In this document: positions 1-7,487 of the stretch, one piece after another
Position numbering within the stretch: position 1 is the first letter of the stretch
Layout of the letters: every line of letters begins with the position of its first letter
Position numbers and translations under genes: made by a program
Notes under the pieces: generated by a model
Seen by the model: the letters and a program-made list of their open reading frames with translations, nothing else
Database searches by the model: none
Told to the model about the DNA's origin: nothing
NCBI GenBank assembly: GCA_044226035.1
Contig: JBGAHT010000044.1
Coordinates: 1-23,942 of the forward strand
Direction: 5' to 3'
Length of the DNA: 23,942 bases
Origin: Pseudoluteimonas sp044226035
GTDB lineage: Bacteria; Pseudomonadota; Gammaproteobacteria; Xanthomonadales; Xanthomonadaceae

Positions 1-84
1 CTTGACCTGGCCGGGCTCGAACGGCTCCAGCATGCCGTGTTCCCGGGCCATGCGGCGGATCCAGCGGTCGCTCTTGATGCTCAT
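1..84 (-). CDS. dcd: dCTP deaminase, N-terminal part (cut by window edge)
   Basis: The first 28 codons on the minus strand read MSIKSDRWIRRMAREHGMLE followed by PFEPGQVK, which I recognise as the highly conserved start of dCTP deaminase. The enzyme deaminates dCTP to dUTP, the precursor for dTMP synthesis in the cytosol. The rest of the gene lies outside the window, so catalytic residues cannot be checked. The ATG is at 84-82. It lies downstream of mrp on the same strand, with an inverted REP pair between them, so the two are probably neighbours in one transcription direction, possibly separated by the REP hairpins. Confidence 0.88.
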   Translation of the reverse strand, partial: MSIKSDRWIRRMAREHGMLEPFEPGQVK

Positions 85-113
85 GCGGTGTTCCCGGAAA
101 TGATGGCGATATT

Positions 114-175
114 GTAGGAGCGCCTTTCAAGACGCGACAGCCGCATCCGGATCGCGCCCTCAAGGGCGCTCCTAC
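114..175. repeat. Inverted pair of GTAG-type REP elements (REPIN-like)
   Basis: GTAGGAGCGCC at 114-124 is repeated in exact inverse at 165-175. Each half is itself a small hairpin behind a GTAG head; the right one has a perfect stem GCGCCCT-CA-AGGGCGC. GTAG-headed palindromes of this type are known as SMAG/REP elements in Stenotrophomonas, and two in inverted order form a REPIN; such elements are moved by RAYT transposases (family knowledge). No RAYT gene is present in the window. The TAG stop of mrp (174-172) lies within the right-hand GTAG. Confidence 0.8.
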
Positions 176-1077
176 CGCAACGACAGGTCGATCCCGGCCG
201 GTGCGCGCGGGCGCTTCTCCAGTTCCTCGACCACCCGGGCCGCCAATGCCCGCCATTGCGCCGCCACCGGCGAATCCGGGCGGGCCGCGACCACGGGTAC
301 GCCGGCGTCGCCCTGCTCGCGGATCGAAGCGTCGAGCGGCAGGCTGCCGAGCAGCGGCACGCCGTAGCGTTCGGCCATGCGCCCGCCGCCGCCTTCGCCG
401 AACACGTGCTCGGCGTGGCCGCAGTTGGAACACACGTGCACCGCCATGTTCTCGACCAGCCCGAGCACGGCGATGCCGAGCTTCTCGAACATCTTCAGCG
501 CCTTGCGCGCGTCGAGGGTGGCGATGTCCTGCGGCGTGGTCACGATCACCGCGCCCGCGACCGGGATCTTCTGCGCCATGGTCAGCTGGATGTCGCCGGT
601 GCCCGGCGGCAGGTCGACCACCAGGTAGTCGAGCGCCTCCCAGCGGGTTTCGCCCAGCAGCTGGGTCAGCGCCGAGGTCGCCATCGGCCCGCGCCAGATC
701 ATCGGCGTGTCCTGGTCGACCAGCAGCCCGATCGACATCGCCTGCAGCCCGTGCGCGCGCATGGGCTCGATGGTCTTGCCGTCCGGGCTGTCCGGGCGGC
801 CGGCCAGGCCCAGCATCATCGGCACGCTGGGGCCGTAGATGTCGGCGTCGAGCACGCCCACCGCGGCGCCCTCGGCCGCTAGCGCCAGCGCCAGGTTCAC
901 CGCGACCGTGGATTTCCCCACCCCGCCCTTGCCCGACCCGACCGCGATGATGTTGCGCACCTGCGGCAGGGGCTTGAGTTCGCCCTGCGGGGCGCGGGCG
1001 GGAATCGATCTCGACATGTGCTGAGACGGCCTCTGGTCCGGGTCCATGGCCGCATAGGATGAAAGTAATGGGCCCAT
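172..1077 (-). CDS. mrp: Mrp/ApbC family iron-sulfur cluster carrier ATPase
   Basis: A P-loop ATPase of the Mrp/NBP35 group that holds and delivers [4Fe-4S] clusters to apoproteins in the cytosol. The deviant Walker A GKGGVGKST is at residues 49-57, the DADIYGPSVP switch segment follows, then VVDLPPGTGD, and the cluster-binding CxxC pair is C216/C219 (CSNC). At 301 aa it lacks the N-terminal DUF59/MIP18 domain found in many Mrp proteins; short forms occur in this lineage. The start is uncertain: M11 (1047) and M21 (1017) are alternatives and none has a clear ribosome binding site. It is divergent from the TonB receptor. The stop codon TAG is contributed by the GTAG head of a REP element. Confidence 0.93.
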   Translation of the reverse strand: MGPLLSSYAAMDPDQRPSQHMSRSIPARAPQGELKPLPQVRNIIAVGSGKGGVGKSTVAVNLALALAAEGAAVGVLDADIYGPSVPMMLGLAGRPDSPDGKTIEPMRAHGLQAMSIGLLVDQDTPMIWRGPMATSALTQLLGETRWEALDYLVVDLPPGTGDIQLTMAQKIPVAGAVIVTTPQDIATLDARKALKMFEKLGIAVLGLVENMAVHVCSNCGHAEHVFGEGGGGRMAERYGVPLLGSLPLDASIREQGDAGVPVVAARPDSPVAAQWRALAARVVEELEKRPRAPAGIDLSLR

Positions 1078-1197
1078 GACACCACAGTTAAAGTCATGTT
1101 AACTTCGGATTGTCCGAGGGCAAAGCTCCACGGCAATTCGCGTCAAGTGTTCGTTGCCGGCCAGCCGGCATCCCAACATTCCAATTAGGGGATAGAC
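1078..1197. promoter_or_regulatory. Divergent mrp / TonB-receptor control region
   Basis: This 120-bp AT-richer gap carries an inverted repeat AGTTAA-N7-TTAACT (1086-1091 and 1099-1104), a small hairpin TCGGA-TTG-TCCGA (1105-1117) and another, GCCGG-CCAG-CCGGC (1156-1169), in what would be the receptor leader. AGGGGATAG just before the receptor ATG is a good ribosome binding site. I see no convincing sigma-70 pair; the AGTTAA inverted repeat is the best operator candidate. No Fur-box-like match was recognised. Confidence 0.45.
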
Positions 1198-4119
1198 ATG
1201 TCTGCAAAGCGTTTCCGGATGGAGCCTAGCCGCCTCAGCGCGGCCCTGGTTGCCGCCCTCGTCATGCCGGTCGCCGGCACCGCGTTCGCACAGGACGCTT
1301 CCACCACTGATCAAACCGCTGCGCCCGCCACCAAGGCCGAGACCCTCGACAAGGTCGTGGTCACCGGTTCGCTGATCCCGCAGACCACGCTCGAAACCGC
1401 CAAGCCGGTGCTCGTGATCTCGGCCGAGGACCTGAAGACCCGCGGTTTCACCAACGTCCAGGATGCGCTGCACCAGAGCTCGTTCTCCACCGGCGGCGTC
1501 CAAGGCAACCAGACCTCCGCCTCGTTCACCCAGGGCGCGGAAACCAACAGCCTGTTCGGCCTGAACCCGGGTTACACCAAGTACCTGATCGACGGTCGCC
1601 CGATGGCGAACTACCCGGCGCTGTACAACGGCACCGACGTGTTCAACAACATCAGCGGCATTCCGATCGACCTGGTCGAGCGCATCGAGATCCTGCCGGG
1701 CGGCCAGTCCTCCCTGTACGGTTCCGACGCCCTCGCCGGCGTGGTCAACATCATCCTCAAGAAGAGCATGGATGGGTCGGTCATCAGCGCCCGCATCGGC
1801 GGCTATGACGAAGGCGGCGGCGAGAGCCAGCGCATCAGCGCCGCGACCGACTTCGGCAGCGAAGACGGTCGCTTCCACATGCTGCTGGGCGGCCAGTTCG
1901 AGCACACCGACCCGATCTGGGGCTACCAGCGCGACCTGACCAAGCAGTTCACGAACGCGAACGGCACGCCGTACGCCAGCCGCGATTGGGGCATCTTCGG
2001 CGCCCTGTACGGTGCGGCGAACAGTTATTACTTCCTGGACCCGAACAACTGCGCCAACGTCGCCAGCGGCTTCGGTGGCACCGAGCAGCTGTCGAACCGC
2101 CCGGGCCGTAACCAGCCCTACTGCGGCTCGCTCTACAGCCCCGGCTACCGCACGCTGCAGAACGGCGGCGAAAGCGCGCAGGTCTATACCCACGCCACCT
2201 TCGACGTGAACGACAACCTGCAGCTCTACGGCGACCTGCTGTACAGCCAGGAATCGACCCGCTACCACGTCGGCTCCGGCTATACCTGGTGGGGCACCAG
2301 CAGCGAGTTCTCCGGCACTTCGGGTTACTTCTTCGATCCGAACCTGTTCGACCTCATCCAGCTCCAGCGCGGCTTCGTGCCCGAGGAATTCGCGGCCGGC
2401 GACAAGAACGGCTATGAGCGCTCCATGAGCCGCGACGACAGCAGCTCGTACGCGCTGACCCTGGGCGCGAACGGCACCTTCGGCGATTCGAACTGGGACT
2501 ACGACGTAGGCCTGACCCGCACCGAGTACAAGCTGACCGAAAACTCGTGGGCGCGCCTCAAGGATCCGATCAACAACTGGTTCAATACCAACATCCTCGG
2601 TCCGCAGCAGGGCACGTTCTACGGCTATCCGGTGTTCACCCCGGACTATGCCGCGTTCTACAACCTGATCCCGGTCGCTGTCATGAACAGCTTCACGGAC
2701 TTCACCAAGAACCGCAGCAAGACCTACGACAACATGCTCCGCGCCCAGGTCACGAACAGCTCGCTGTTCAGCCTGCCGGGTGGCGACGCGGGCCTCGCGC
2801 TGGCGGTGGAAGCCGGCAACCAGGGCTGGTCCTATACCCCTGACGCACGCCTCGTGCCGGATCCGGTGACCCTGGAATCGGACATCTGGGGCACCACCGC
2901 GACCAGTGGCGATGGTTCGCGTAGCCGTTACGCCGTCCTCGGCGAACTGCGCCTGCCGGTGTTCGCGCCGCTGACCGTCAGCCTGTCCGGCCGCTACGAC
3001 AGCTACAAGGTGTCCGGCGAGAATATCTCCAAGCCGACCTACAACATCGGCCTGGAATACCGCCCGATCGAGAGCCTGCTGTTCCGCGGCCAGTACGGCA
3101 CCGCCTTCAAGGCGCCGACGCTGAGCGACCAGTTCCAGGGCCTGAGCGGCTTCTACAGCAGCACCAACGACTACCTGTACTGCCACTCGCAGAACCCGGC
3201 ATACGGCGCCACCAACTTCGACGACTGCCTCGCCGATCCGAATGTTTCGCCGGTGAAGGCGCAGCCCCAGTACTTCGGCACCACCTCCGGCAACCCGGAC
3301 CTGCAGCCGATCAACGCCAAGGTGTGGAGCTATGGCGTGGTCTGGGCGCCGACGGCCAAGTTCTCGATCGCAGTGGACTACCACCACTGGAACATCGAGA
3401 ACGAAGTCGCGCAGCAAAGCGTCGACCAGATGATGAAGGACGACCTGGCCTGCACCTCGGTGGCCGATGGCGGCCTCGGCACGCTCGATCCGAACTCCGG
3501 CACCTGCCAGGCCGTGTTCAACCAGGTCGTGCGTAACCCGGATGGCACACTGTCCTCGATCCACGTCGGCAAGATCAACGTCGCGCGCGAAGAGCTGAAC
3601 GCCCTCACCCTGGACGTGAACTACGACCAGAGCATCGGCAGCTGGGGCGACCTGTCGTTCAAGACCTCGTGGACCAAGAACCTCAAGCACGAGCAGCAGA
3701 CCTACCCGACCGATCCGGTCATCGACCTGCTCGACGCCGGTTACTACAGCCGCGACCCGATCTGGCGTGGCAATGCCTCGTTGGCCTGGAGCAAGGGCGA
3801 CTGGAACACCACCCTGTACGCCAACATCATCGGACCGACCGCGGATTACGAGGCCTGGACCGACATCACCAACTGCTCCGCGAGCCGCTGCAACGAAGTG
3901 GGTACGTACACGACCTACAACGCCAGCGTGAACTGGAAGGCCACCGACGACGTCGACCTGTCGTTCGTCGTCACCAACCTGTTCAACCGCATGCCCGACA
4001 TGGATGCGAACAACCCGGCCTACGGCAACTCCGGCGCCCCGTACAACGGGGACATGTTCGACGTCTACGGCCGCGGCTACTACCTCGAGGCCCGCTGGAA
4101 CTTCGGCAAGAAGGACTGA
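1198..4119 (+). CDS. TonB-dependent outer-membrane receptor
   Basis: A 973-aa outer-membrane beta-barrel transporter powered by TonB-ExbBD. A signal peptide ends near residue 32 (AFA-QD), a TonB-box-like segment DKVVVTGS lies near residues 51-58, the plug domain follows (to about residue 190, including YLIDGRP and VERIEILPGGQSSLYGSDAL), and the rest is a barrel ending EARWNFGKKD. The last residue is Asp, not the aromatic usual for barrel insertion, though a Phe lies four residues earlier. Several paired cysteines in predicted loops (for example in LYCHSQ...DDCLADP and NCSASRC) suggest surface disulfides. The substrate cannot be told from sequence: no siderophore or sugar-utilisation genes adjoin. 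A strong ribosome binding site and a strong terminator suggest a monocistronic, well-expressed gene. Confidence 0.95.
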   Translation: MSAKRFRMEPSRLSAALVAALVMPVAGTAFAQDASTTDQTAAPATKAETLDKVVVTGSLIPQTTLETAKPVLVISAEDLKTRGFTNVQDALHQSSFSTGGVQGNQTSASFTQGAETNSLFGLNPGYTKYLIDGRPMANYPALYNGTDVFNNISGIPIDLVERIEILPGGQSSLYGSDALAGVVNIILKKSMDGSVISARIGGYDEGGGESQRISAATDFGSEDGRFHMLLGGQFEHTDPIWGYQRDLTKQFTNANGTPYASRDWGIFGALYGAANSYYFLDPNNCANVASGFGGTEQLSNRPGRNQPYCGSLYSPGYRTLQNGGESAQVYTHATFDVNDNLQLYGDLLYSQESTRYHVGSGYTWWGTSSEFSGTSGYFFDPNLFDLIQLQRGFVPEEFAAGDKNGYERSMSRDDSSSYALTLGANGTFGDSNWDYDVGLTRTEYKLTENSWARLKDPINNWFNTNILGPQQGTFYGYPVFTPDYAAFYNLIPVAVMNSFTDFTKNRSKTYDNMLRAQVTNSSLFSLPGGDAGLALAVEAGNQGWSYTPDARLVPDPVTLESDIWGTTATSGDGSRSRYAVLGELRLPVFAPLTVSLSGRYDSYKVSGENISKPTYNIGLEYRPIESLLFRGQYGTAFKAPTLSDQFQGLSGFYSSTNDYLYCHSQNPAYGATNFDDCLADPNVSPVKAQPQYFGTTSGNPDLQPINAKVWSYGVVWAPTAKFSIAVDYHHWNIENEVAQQSVDQMMKDDLACTSVADGGLGTLDPNSGTCQAVFNQVVRNPDGTLSSIHVGKINVAREELNALTLDVNYDQSIGSWGDLSFKTSWTKNLKHEQQTYPTDPVIDLLDAGYYSRDPIWRGNASLAWSKGDWNTTLYANIIGPTADYEAWTDITNCSASRCNEVGTYTTYNASVNWKATDDVDLSFVVTNLFNRMPDMDANNPAYGNSGAPYNGDMFDVYGRGYYLEARWNFGKKD

Positions 4120-4150
4120 TTGCCTCCGCTCCAGTATTGAGCAGTTCGAA

Positions 4151-4178
4151 GCCCCGCCGAAAGGCGGGGCTTTTTTTT
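4151..4178 (+). terminator. Rho-independent terminator after the TonB receptor
   Basis: A perfect 8-bp stem GCCCCGCC-GAAA-GGCGGGGC with a GNRA-type tetraloop is followed by eight T residues (4171-4178). It begins about 30 bp after the receptor stop codon. This is a textbook intrinsic terminator and separates the receptor from the DUF2147 genes. Confidence 0.96.
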
Positions 4179-4239
4179 GCGCCGGATTCGCCCGCCCGCC
4201 GCCAACCCGATCCGTGGCTGAATCCCCTGCCCCGCGCGA

Positions 4240-4268
4240 TTCCATACCCACCCGAATGCCGGTATAAC
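4240..4268 (+). promoter_or_regulatory. Candidate sigma-70 promoter for the DUF2147 pair
   Basis: TATAAC at 4263-4268 is a good -10 match, with TTCCAT at 4240-4245 as a weak -35 at 17-bp spacing. It sits between the receptor terminator and the first DUF2147 gene and would give a leader of about 50 nt. Position and -10 quality are the only support. Confidence 0.42.
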
Positions 4269-4327
4269 GCCAAGGAACCGGCGGCTCCCGCCCCCGGAAC
4301 CATCGAACGCCCTGGGAGGGGATTCTC

Positions 4328-4765
4328 ATGCGCAAGCCGCTCGTTGCCGCCGTGTTCGCCGTCGCCTCGCTCGCGACCTCGCTGGCCATGGCCCAGACCA
4401 ACCCGCTGATCGGCAAATGGAAGACGCTGGACGACGAGACCGGCAAGCCGATGACCGTCAGCGAGATCTACATGGCCAAGAACGGCAAGCTCGCGGCGCG
4501 CATCGTCGAGAACCTCGGCCTGCCCGAAACCTGCACCGGCTGCAGCGGCGAGTACGAGAACAAGCCCTTCGTCGGCATCGTCACCCTGTGGAACCTGAGC
4601 CCGACCGGCAACGGCAACTGGGGCAACGGCAACGGCTACAAGCCCTCCGAGGACCGCCACTTCAAGGTCAAGTCGGTCGAACTGATCGACGGCGGCGAGC
4701 GCGTCCGCGTCACCGGCTGCGTGCTGTTCATCTGCCGCAAGGCCGAATGGGTGCGCGTGCACTGA
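4328..4765 (+). CDS. Secreted DUF2147 family protein (first copy)
   Basis: A 145-aa protein with a signal peptide cleaved near residue 22 (AMA-QT), so periplasmic or secreted. The body matches the DUF2147 pattern: GKWKTLDDETGKP, a Cys pair (CTGC) followed by KPFVGIVTLWNL, and a C-terminal strand. In place of the usual GxSLFGRTQTW ending it reads VTGCVLFICRKAEWVRV, adding two more cysteines and losing the Arg-Thr-Gln-x-Trp signature. The molecular function of DUF2147 is unknown to me. A strong GGAGGGG ribosome binding site lies just ahead of the ATG. It is in tandem with a second DUF2147 gene, most likely by ancient duplication. Confidence 0.88.
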   Translation: MRKPLVAAVFAVASLATSLAMAQTNPLIGKWKTLDDETGKPMTVSEIYMAKNGKLAARIVENLGLPETCTGCSGEYENKPFVGIVTLWNLSPTGNGNWGNGNGYKPSEDRHFKVKSVELIDGGERVRVTGCVLFICRKAEWVRVH

Positions 4766-4784
4766 ACCTCCGCCCGACCCCGGA

Positions 4785-4803
4785 CGGCCCGCATCGCGGG
4801 CCG
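4785..4803 (+). terminator. Hairpin between the two DUF2147 genes
   Basis: A perfect 8-bp stem CGGCCCGC-ATC-GCGGGCCG is followed by TTCGCATTT, a poor T-tract. It lies 20 bp after the first DUF2147 stop and 28 bp before the second start. It could be a partial terminator or an mRNA-stabilising hairpin that sets the ratio of the two products. Confidence 0.5.
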
Positions 4804-4830
4804 TTCGCATTTCCGCCGCCGGAGAGTCCG

Positions 4831-5268
4831 ATGCGATTGCTCGCCACGCTCGTGTTGTTCCTGCTGCTGCCCCTCGCCGCATCCGCGCAACAGGCATCGC
4901 CCGTCGGGCAATGGCGCACCATCGACGACCATAGCGGCAAGCCGCGTTCGATCGTCGAGGTGTATGCGAACGCGGATGGCACGCTGTCCGCGCGCATCGT
5001 GCGCCTGCTGGACCTGTCGAAGGGCGCCGACCCGGCGTGCGATGCCTGCCGCGGTGCGCGCCACGGCAAGCCGGTGGTCGGCATGGTGATCGCCTGGGGC
5101 CTGCGCGCCGATGGCGATGCCTGGAGCGGCGGGCGCATCCTCGACCCGGACAACGGCAAGGAATACGCGGTGAAGTTCACCCCCGTCGACGGCGGCCGCA
5201 AGCTCGAGGTGCGCGGCTACATCGGCTTCTCGCTGCTCGGCCGCACCCAGGTGTGGCAGCGCGAATAG
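4831..5268 (+). CDS. Secreted DUF2147 family protein (second copy)
   Basis: Also 145 aa, with a signal peptide ending near residue 19 (ASA-QQ). It follows the canonical DUF2147 layout: GQWRTIDDHSGKPRSIVEV, the Cys pair CDAC followed by HGKPVVGMVIAWGL, GGRILDPDNGKEY, and the C-terminal GFSLLGRTQVW motif. That makes it the conventional member and the upstream copy the divergent one. The start is set by GGAGAG seven bases ahead of ATG at 4831. It lies 65 bp after copy one and is probably co-transcribed with it across a hairpin. Its role is unknown; such proteins are annotated only by domain. Confidence 0.9.
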   Translation: MRLLATLVLFLLLPLAASAQQASPVGQWRTIDDHSGKPRSIVEVYANADGTLSARIVRLLDLSKGADPACDACRGARHGKPVVGMVIAWGLRADGDAWSGGRILDPDNGKEYAVKFTPVDGGRKLEVRGYIGFSLLGRTQVWQRE

Positions 5269-5292
5269 GCCGGAAGCCGCGCATGCGCGTGC

Positions 5293-5298
5293 GATAAT
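5293..5298 (+). promoter_or_regulatory. Possible -10 element of metG
   Basis: GATAAT sits 38 bp before the metG ATG in otherwise very GC-rich DNA. No clear -35 is seen at 16-18 bp. It is reported as a weak candidate only. Confidence 0.3.
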
Positions 5299-5335
5299 CC
5301 GCGATCCGCCGCGCACGCGGCCGCATTCCCGCGCC

Positions 5336-7378
5336 ATGCCTCGCCAGATCTTCACCACCTTCGCCCTGCCTTACGCCAACGGCGCCCTGCACCTGGGCCA
5401 CCTGGTGGGCTACATCCAGGCCGACATCTGGGTGCGCGCGCGGCGCATGTCGGGCGACCGCGTGCATTTCGTCAGCGCCGACGACACCCACGGCGCGCCG
5501 ATCATGCTGGCCGCGGAGAAGGCCGGGCTGACCCCGGAGGCCTTCATCTCCGGCATGCAGGAATCGCACGAACGCGACCTGCGCGCGTTCGGCGTGGAGG
5601 TCGACCACTACGATTCCACCAACTCGGCGCGCAACCGCGCGCTGACCGAAGACATCTATCGCCGGCTCGAGGCCAACGGCCATATCGCGCGGCGTTCGGT
5701 CGAGCAGTTCTACGACCCGGTCAAGGGCATGTTCCTGCCCGACCGCTACGTCAAGGGCATCTGCCCGAACTGCGGCACGCCGGACCAGTACGGCGACAAC
5801 TGCGAACACTGCGGCGCGACCTACGCGCCGACCGACCTGAAGGAACCGAAGTCGGTGCTGTCCGGCGCGACGCCGGAGCTGCGCGAATCCGAGCACTACT
5901 TCTTCGAGGTCGGCCGCTTCGCCGATTTCCTGCGCGCGTGGCTCGATGGCGACGTGGCCGCGCCGGGGGTGAAGGCCAAGCTGCGCGAATGGCTGGACGC
6001 CGAAGGCGGATTGCGCGCCTGGGACATCTCGCGCGACGCGCCCTATTTCGGCTTCGAGATCCCGGGCGCGCCGGGCAAGTATTTCTACGTGTGGCTGGAT
6101 GCGCCGATCGGCTACCTGTCCAGCTTCCAGGCATTGTGCGAGGCGCGCGGCATCGACTACGACGCCTTCCTGCGCGCCGACAGCACGGCCGAGATGCACC
6201 ACTTCATCGGCAAGGACATCGTCAACTTCCACGGCCTGTTCTGGCCGGCGGTGCTGCACGGCTCGGGCCAGCGCGCGCCGACGCGCCTGCACGTCAATGG
6301 CTACCTGACGGTGGACGGCGCGAAGATGTCGAAATCGCGCGGCACCTTCGTGATGGCGCGCACCTACCTCGATGCCGGGCTCGATCCGGAAGCGCTGCGC
6401 TATTACTTCGCGACCAAGACCAGCGGCGGTGTCGACGACCTCGACCTCAACCTCGGCGATTTCGTCGCGCGCGTGAACAGCGACGTGGTCGGCAAGTTCG
6501 TCAACCTCGCCAGCCGCTGCGCCGGCTTCATCGAAAAGCGCTTCGACGGCCGCCTCGCCGATGCGTTGCCGGAACCGGCGATGTACCAGCGCTTCGTCGC
6601 CGGCCTGCAGCCGATCGTGGAAGCCTACGCGCGCAACGAGGCCGCGACCGCGCTGCGCCTGGCCATGGCGTTGGCCGACGAGGCCAACAAGTACATCGAC
6701 GAGAAGAAACCCTGGGTACTGGCCAAGCAGGACGGCGCCGATGCCGAACTGCAATCGGTGTGCACGCAGGGGCTGAACCTGTTCCGCGTGCTGGCCGCGG
6801 CGCTGAAGCCGATCCTCCCGCGCACGGCCGCGCAGGCCGAATCCTTCCTCGACGCGCCGGCGACGGGCTGGAACGACATCGCTTCGCCGCTGCTGTCGCG
6901 CGCCATCAAGCCGTACGCGCCGCTGTTCACCCGCACCGACCCCAAGCACATCGACGCCATGATCGAAACCGGAAAGGACGCTCCCGCCGCCACGGCAACC
7001 GCCGCAGCCGCCCCCGCGAATCCCAAATCCCCGATCCCCGATCCCGGCTTCATCGGCATCGACGACTTCGCGAAACTCGACCTGCGCATCGGCAAGGTGC
7101 TCGAATGCGGCTTCGTCGAAGGCTCCGACAAGCTGCTGCGCTTCCTGCTCGATGCCGGTGACCTCGGCCAGCGCCAGATCTTCTCCGGCATCCGAGCCAG
7201 CTACGGCGAACCGGACAGGCTCGTCGGCCGCAACGTGGTGTTCATCGCCAACCTCGCGCCGCGCAAGATGCGCTTCGGCGTGAGCGAAGGCATGATCCTG
7301 TCCGCCGGCTTCGACGGCGGTTCGCTCTCGCTGCTGGACGCCGATGCCGGCGCACAGCCGGGCATGCCGGTACGATGA
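5336..7378 (+). CDS. metG: Methionyl-tRNA synthetase with C-terminal tRNA-binding domain
   Basis: Charges tRNA-Met with methionine in the cytosol. At 680 aa it has the class I HIGH motif as HLGH (19-22), a zinc-knuckle insert with cysteines at 143, 146, 156 and 159 (CPNCG...CEHCG), KMSKS at 330-334, the anticodon-binding helical domain (WVLAKQD and the following region), and a C-terminal Trbp111/EMAPII-type tRNA-binding domain from about 574 to the end, which also dimerises the enzyme. The Ala/Pro linker before that domain (about 545-573) contains four heptamer repeats that read NPKSPIPDPG. No strong ribosome binding site precedes the ATG. RnfB follows after a 71-bp gap. Confidence 0.98.
   Translation: MPRQIFTTFALPYANGALHLGHLVGYIQADIWVRARRMSGDRVHFVSADDTHGAPIMLAAEKAGLTPEAFISGMQESHERDLRAFGVEVDHYDSTNSARNRALTEDIYRRLEANGHIARRSVEQFYDPVKGMFLPDRYVKGICPNCGTPDQYGDNCEHCGATYAPTDLKEPKSVLSGATPELRESEHYFFEVGRFADFLRAWLDGDVAAPGVKAKLREWLDAEGGLRAWDISRDAPYFGFEIPGAPGKYFYVWLDAPIGYLSSFQALCEARGIDYDAFLRADSTAEMHHFIGKDIVNFHGLFWPAVLHGSGQRAPTRLHVNGYLTVDGAKMSKSRGTFVMARTYLDAGLDPEALRYYFATKTSGGVDDLDLNLGDFVARVNSDVVGKFVNLASRCAGFIEKRFDGRLADALPEPAMYQRFVAGLQPIVEAYARNEAATALRLAMALADEANKYIDEKKPWVLAKQDGADAELQSVCTQGLNLFRVLAAALKPILPRTAAQAESFLDAPATGWNDIASPLLSRAIKPYAPLFTRTDPKHIDAMIETGKDAPAATATAAAAPANPKSPIPDPGFIGIDDFAKLDLRIGKVLECGFVEGSDKLLRFLLDAGDLGQRQIFSGIRASYGEPDRLVGRNVVFIANLAPRKMRFGVSEGMILSAGFDGGSLSLLDADAGAQPGMPVR
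7019..7046 (+). repeat. Four heptamer repeats inside the metG linker
   Basis: Units AATCCCA, AATCCCC, GATCCCC and GATCCCG run head to tail and stay in frame as NPKSPIPDPG (MetG residues 562-571), between the anticodon-binding and C-terminal tRNA-binding domains. The same heptamer (ATCCCGA phase) occurs about 430 bp downstream at the start of rnfB. Confidence 0.75.
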
Positions 7379-7381
7379 ACC

Positions 7382-7487
7382 GGGATTGGTGATTCGTGAT
7401 TGGTGATTCGTAAAGCGCGGCGAACACCGCCCCAGCCCGTTCGAATGCAATGGCTCTTCGAATCCCGAATCCCGAATCCCGAATCCC
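7382..7487. repeat. Imperfect long inverted repeat of heptamers around the rnfB start
   Basis: The left arm (7382-7410) is built of GATTGGT/GATTCGT-type heptamers; the right arm (7459-7487) is four copies of CGAATCC with a trailing C. Reverse-complemented, the arms agree at about 24 of 29 positions. The 48-bp loop contains the rnfB ATG. Similar GATTCGG/GATTGGT heptamer runs recur between genes of xanthomonads as far as I recall; no transposase is associated. Confidence 0.7.

Noticed and set aside
172..1077. Mrp lacking its N-terminal DUF59 domain as a truncation
   Set aside because: Short Mrp proteins without this domain are common in the lineage and the ATPase and CxxC parts are intact.
1099..4446. 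Very long open frame on the minus strand, opposite the TonB receptor
   Set aside because: Its translation is low-complexity Val/Ala/Gly/Arg-rich, matches no family, and is the antisense shadow of a well-supported receptor gene in GC-rich DNA.
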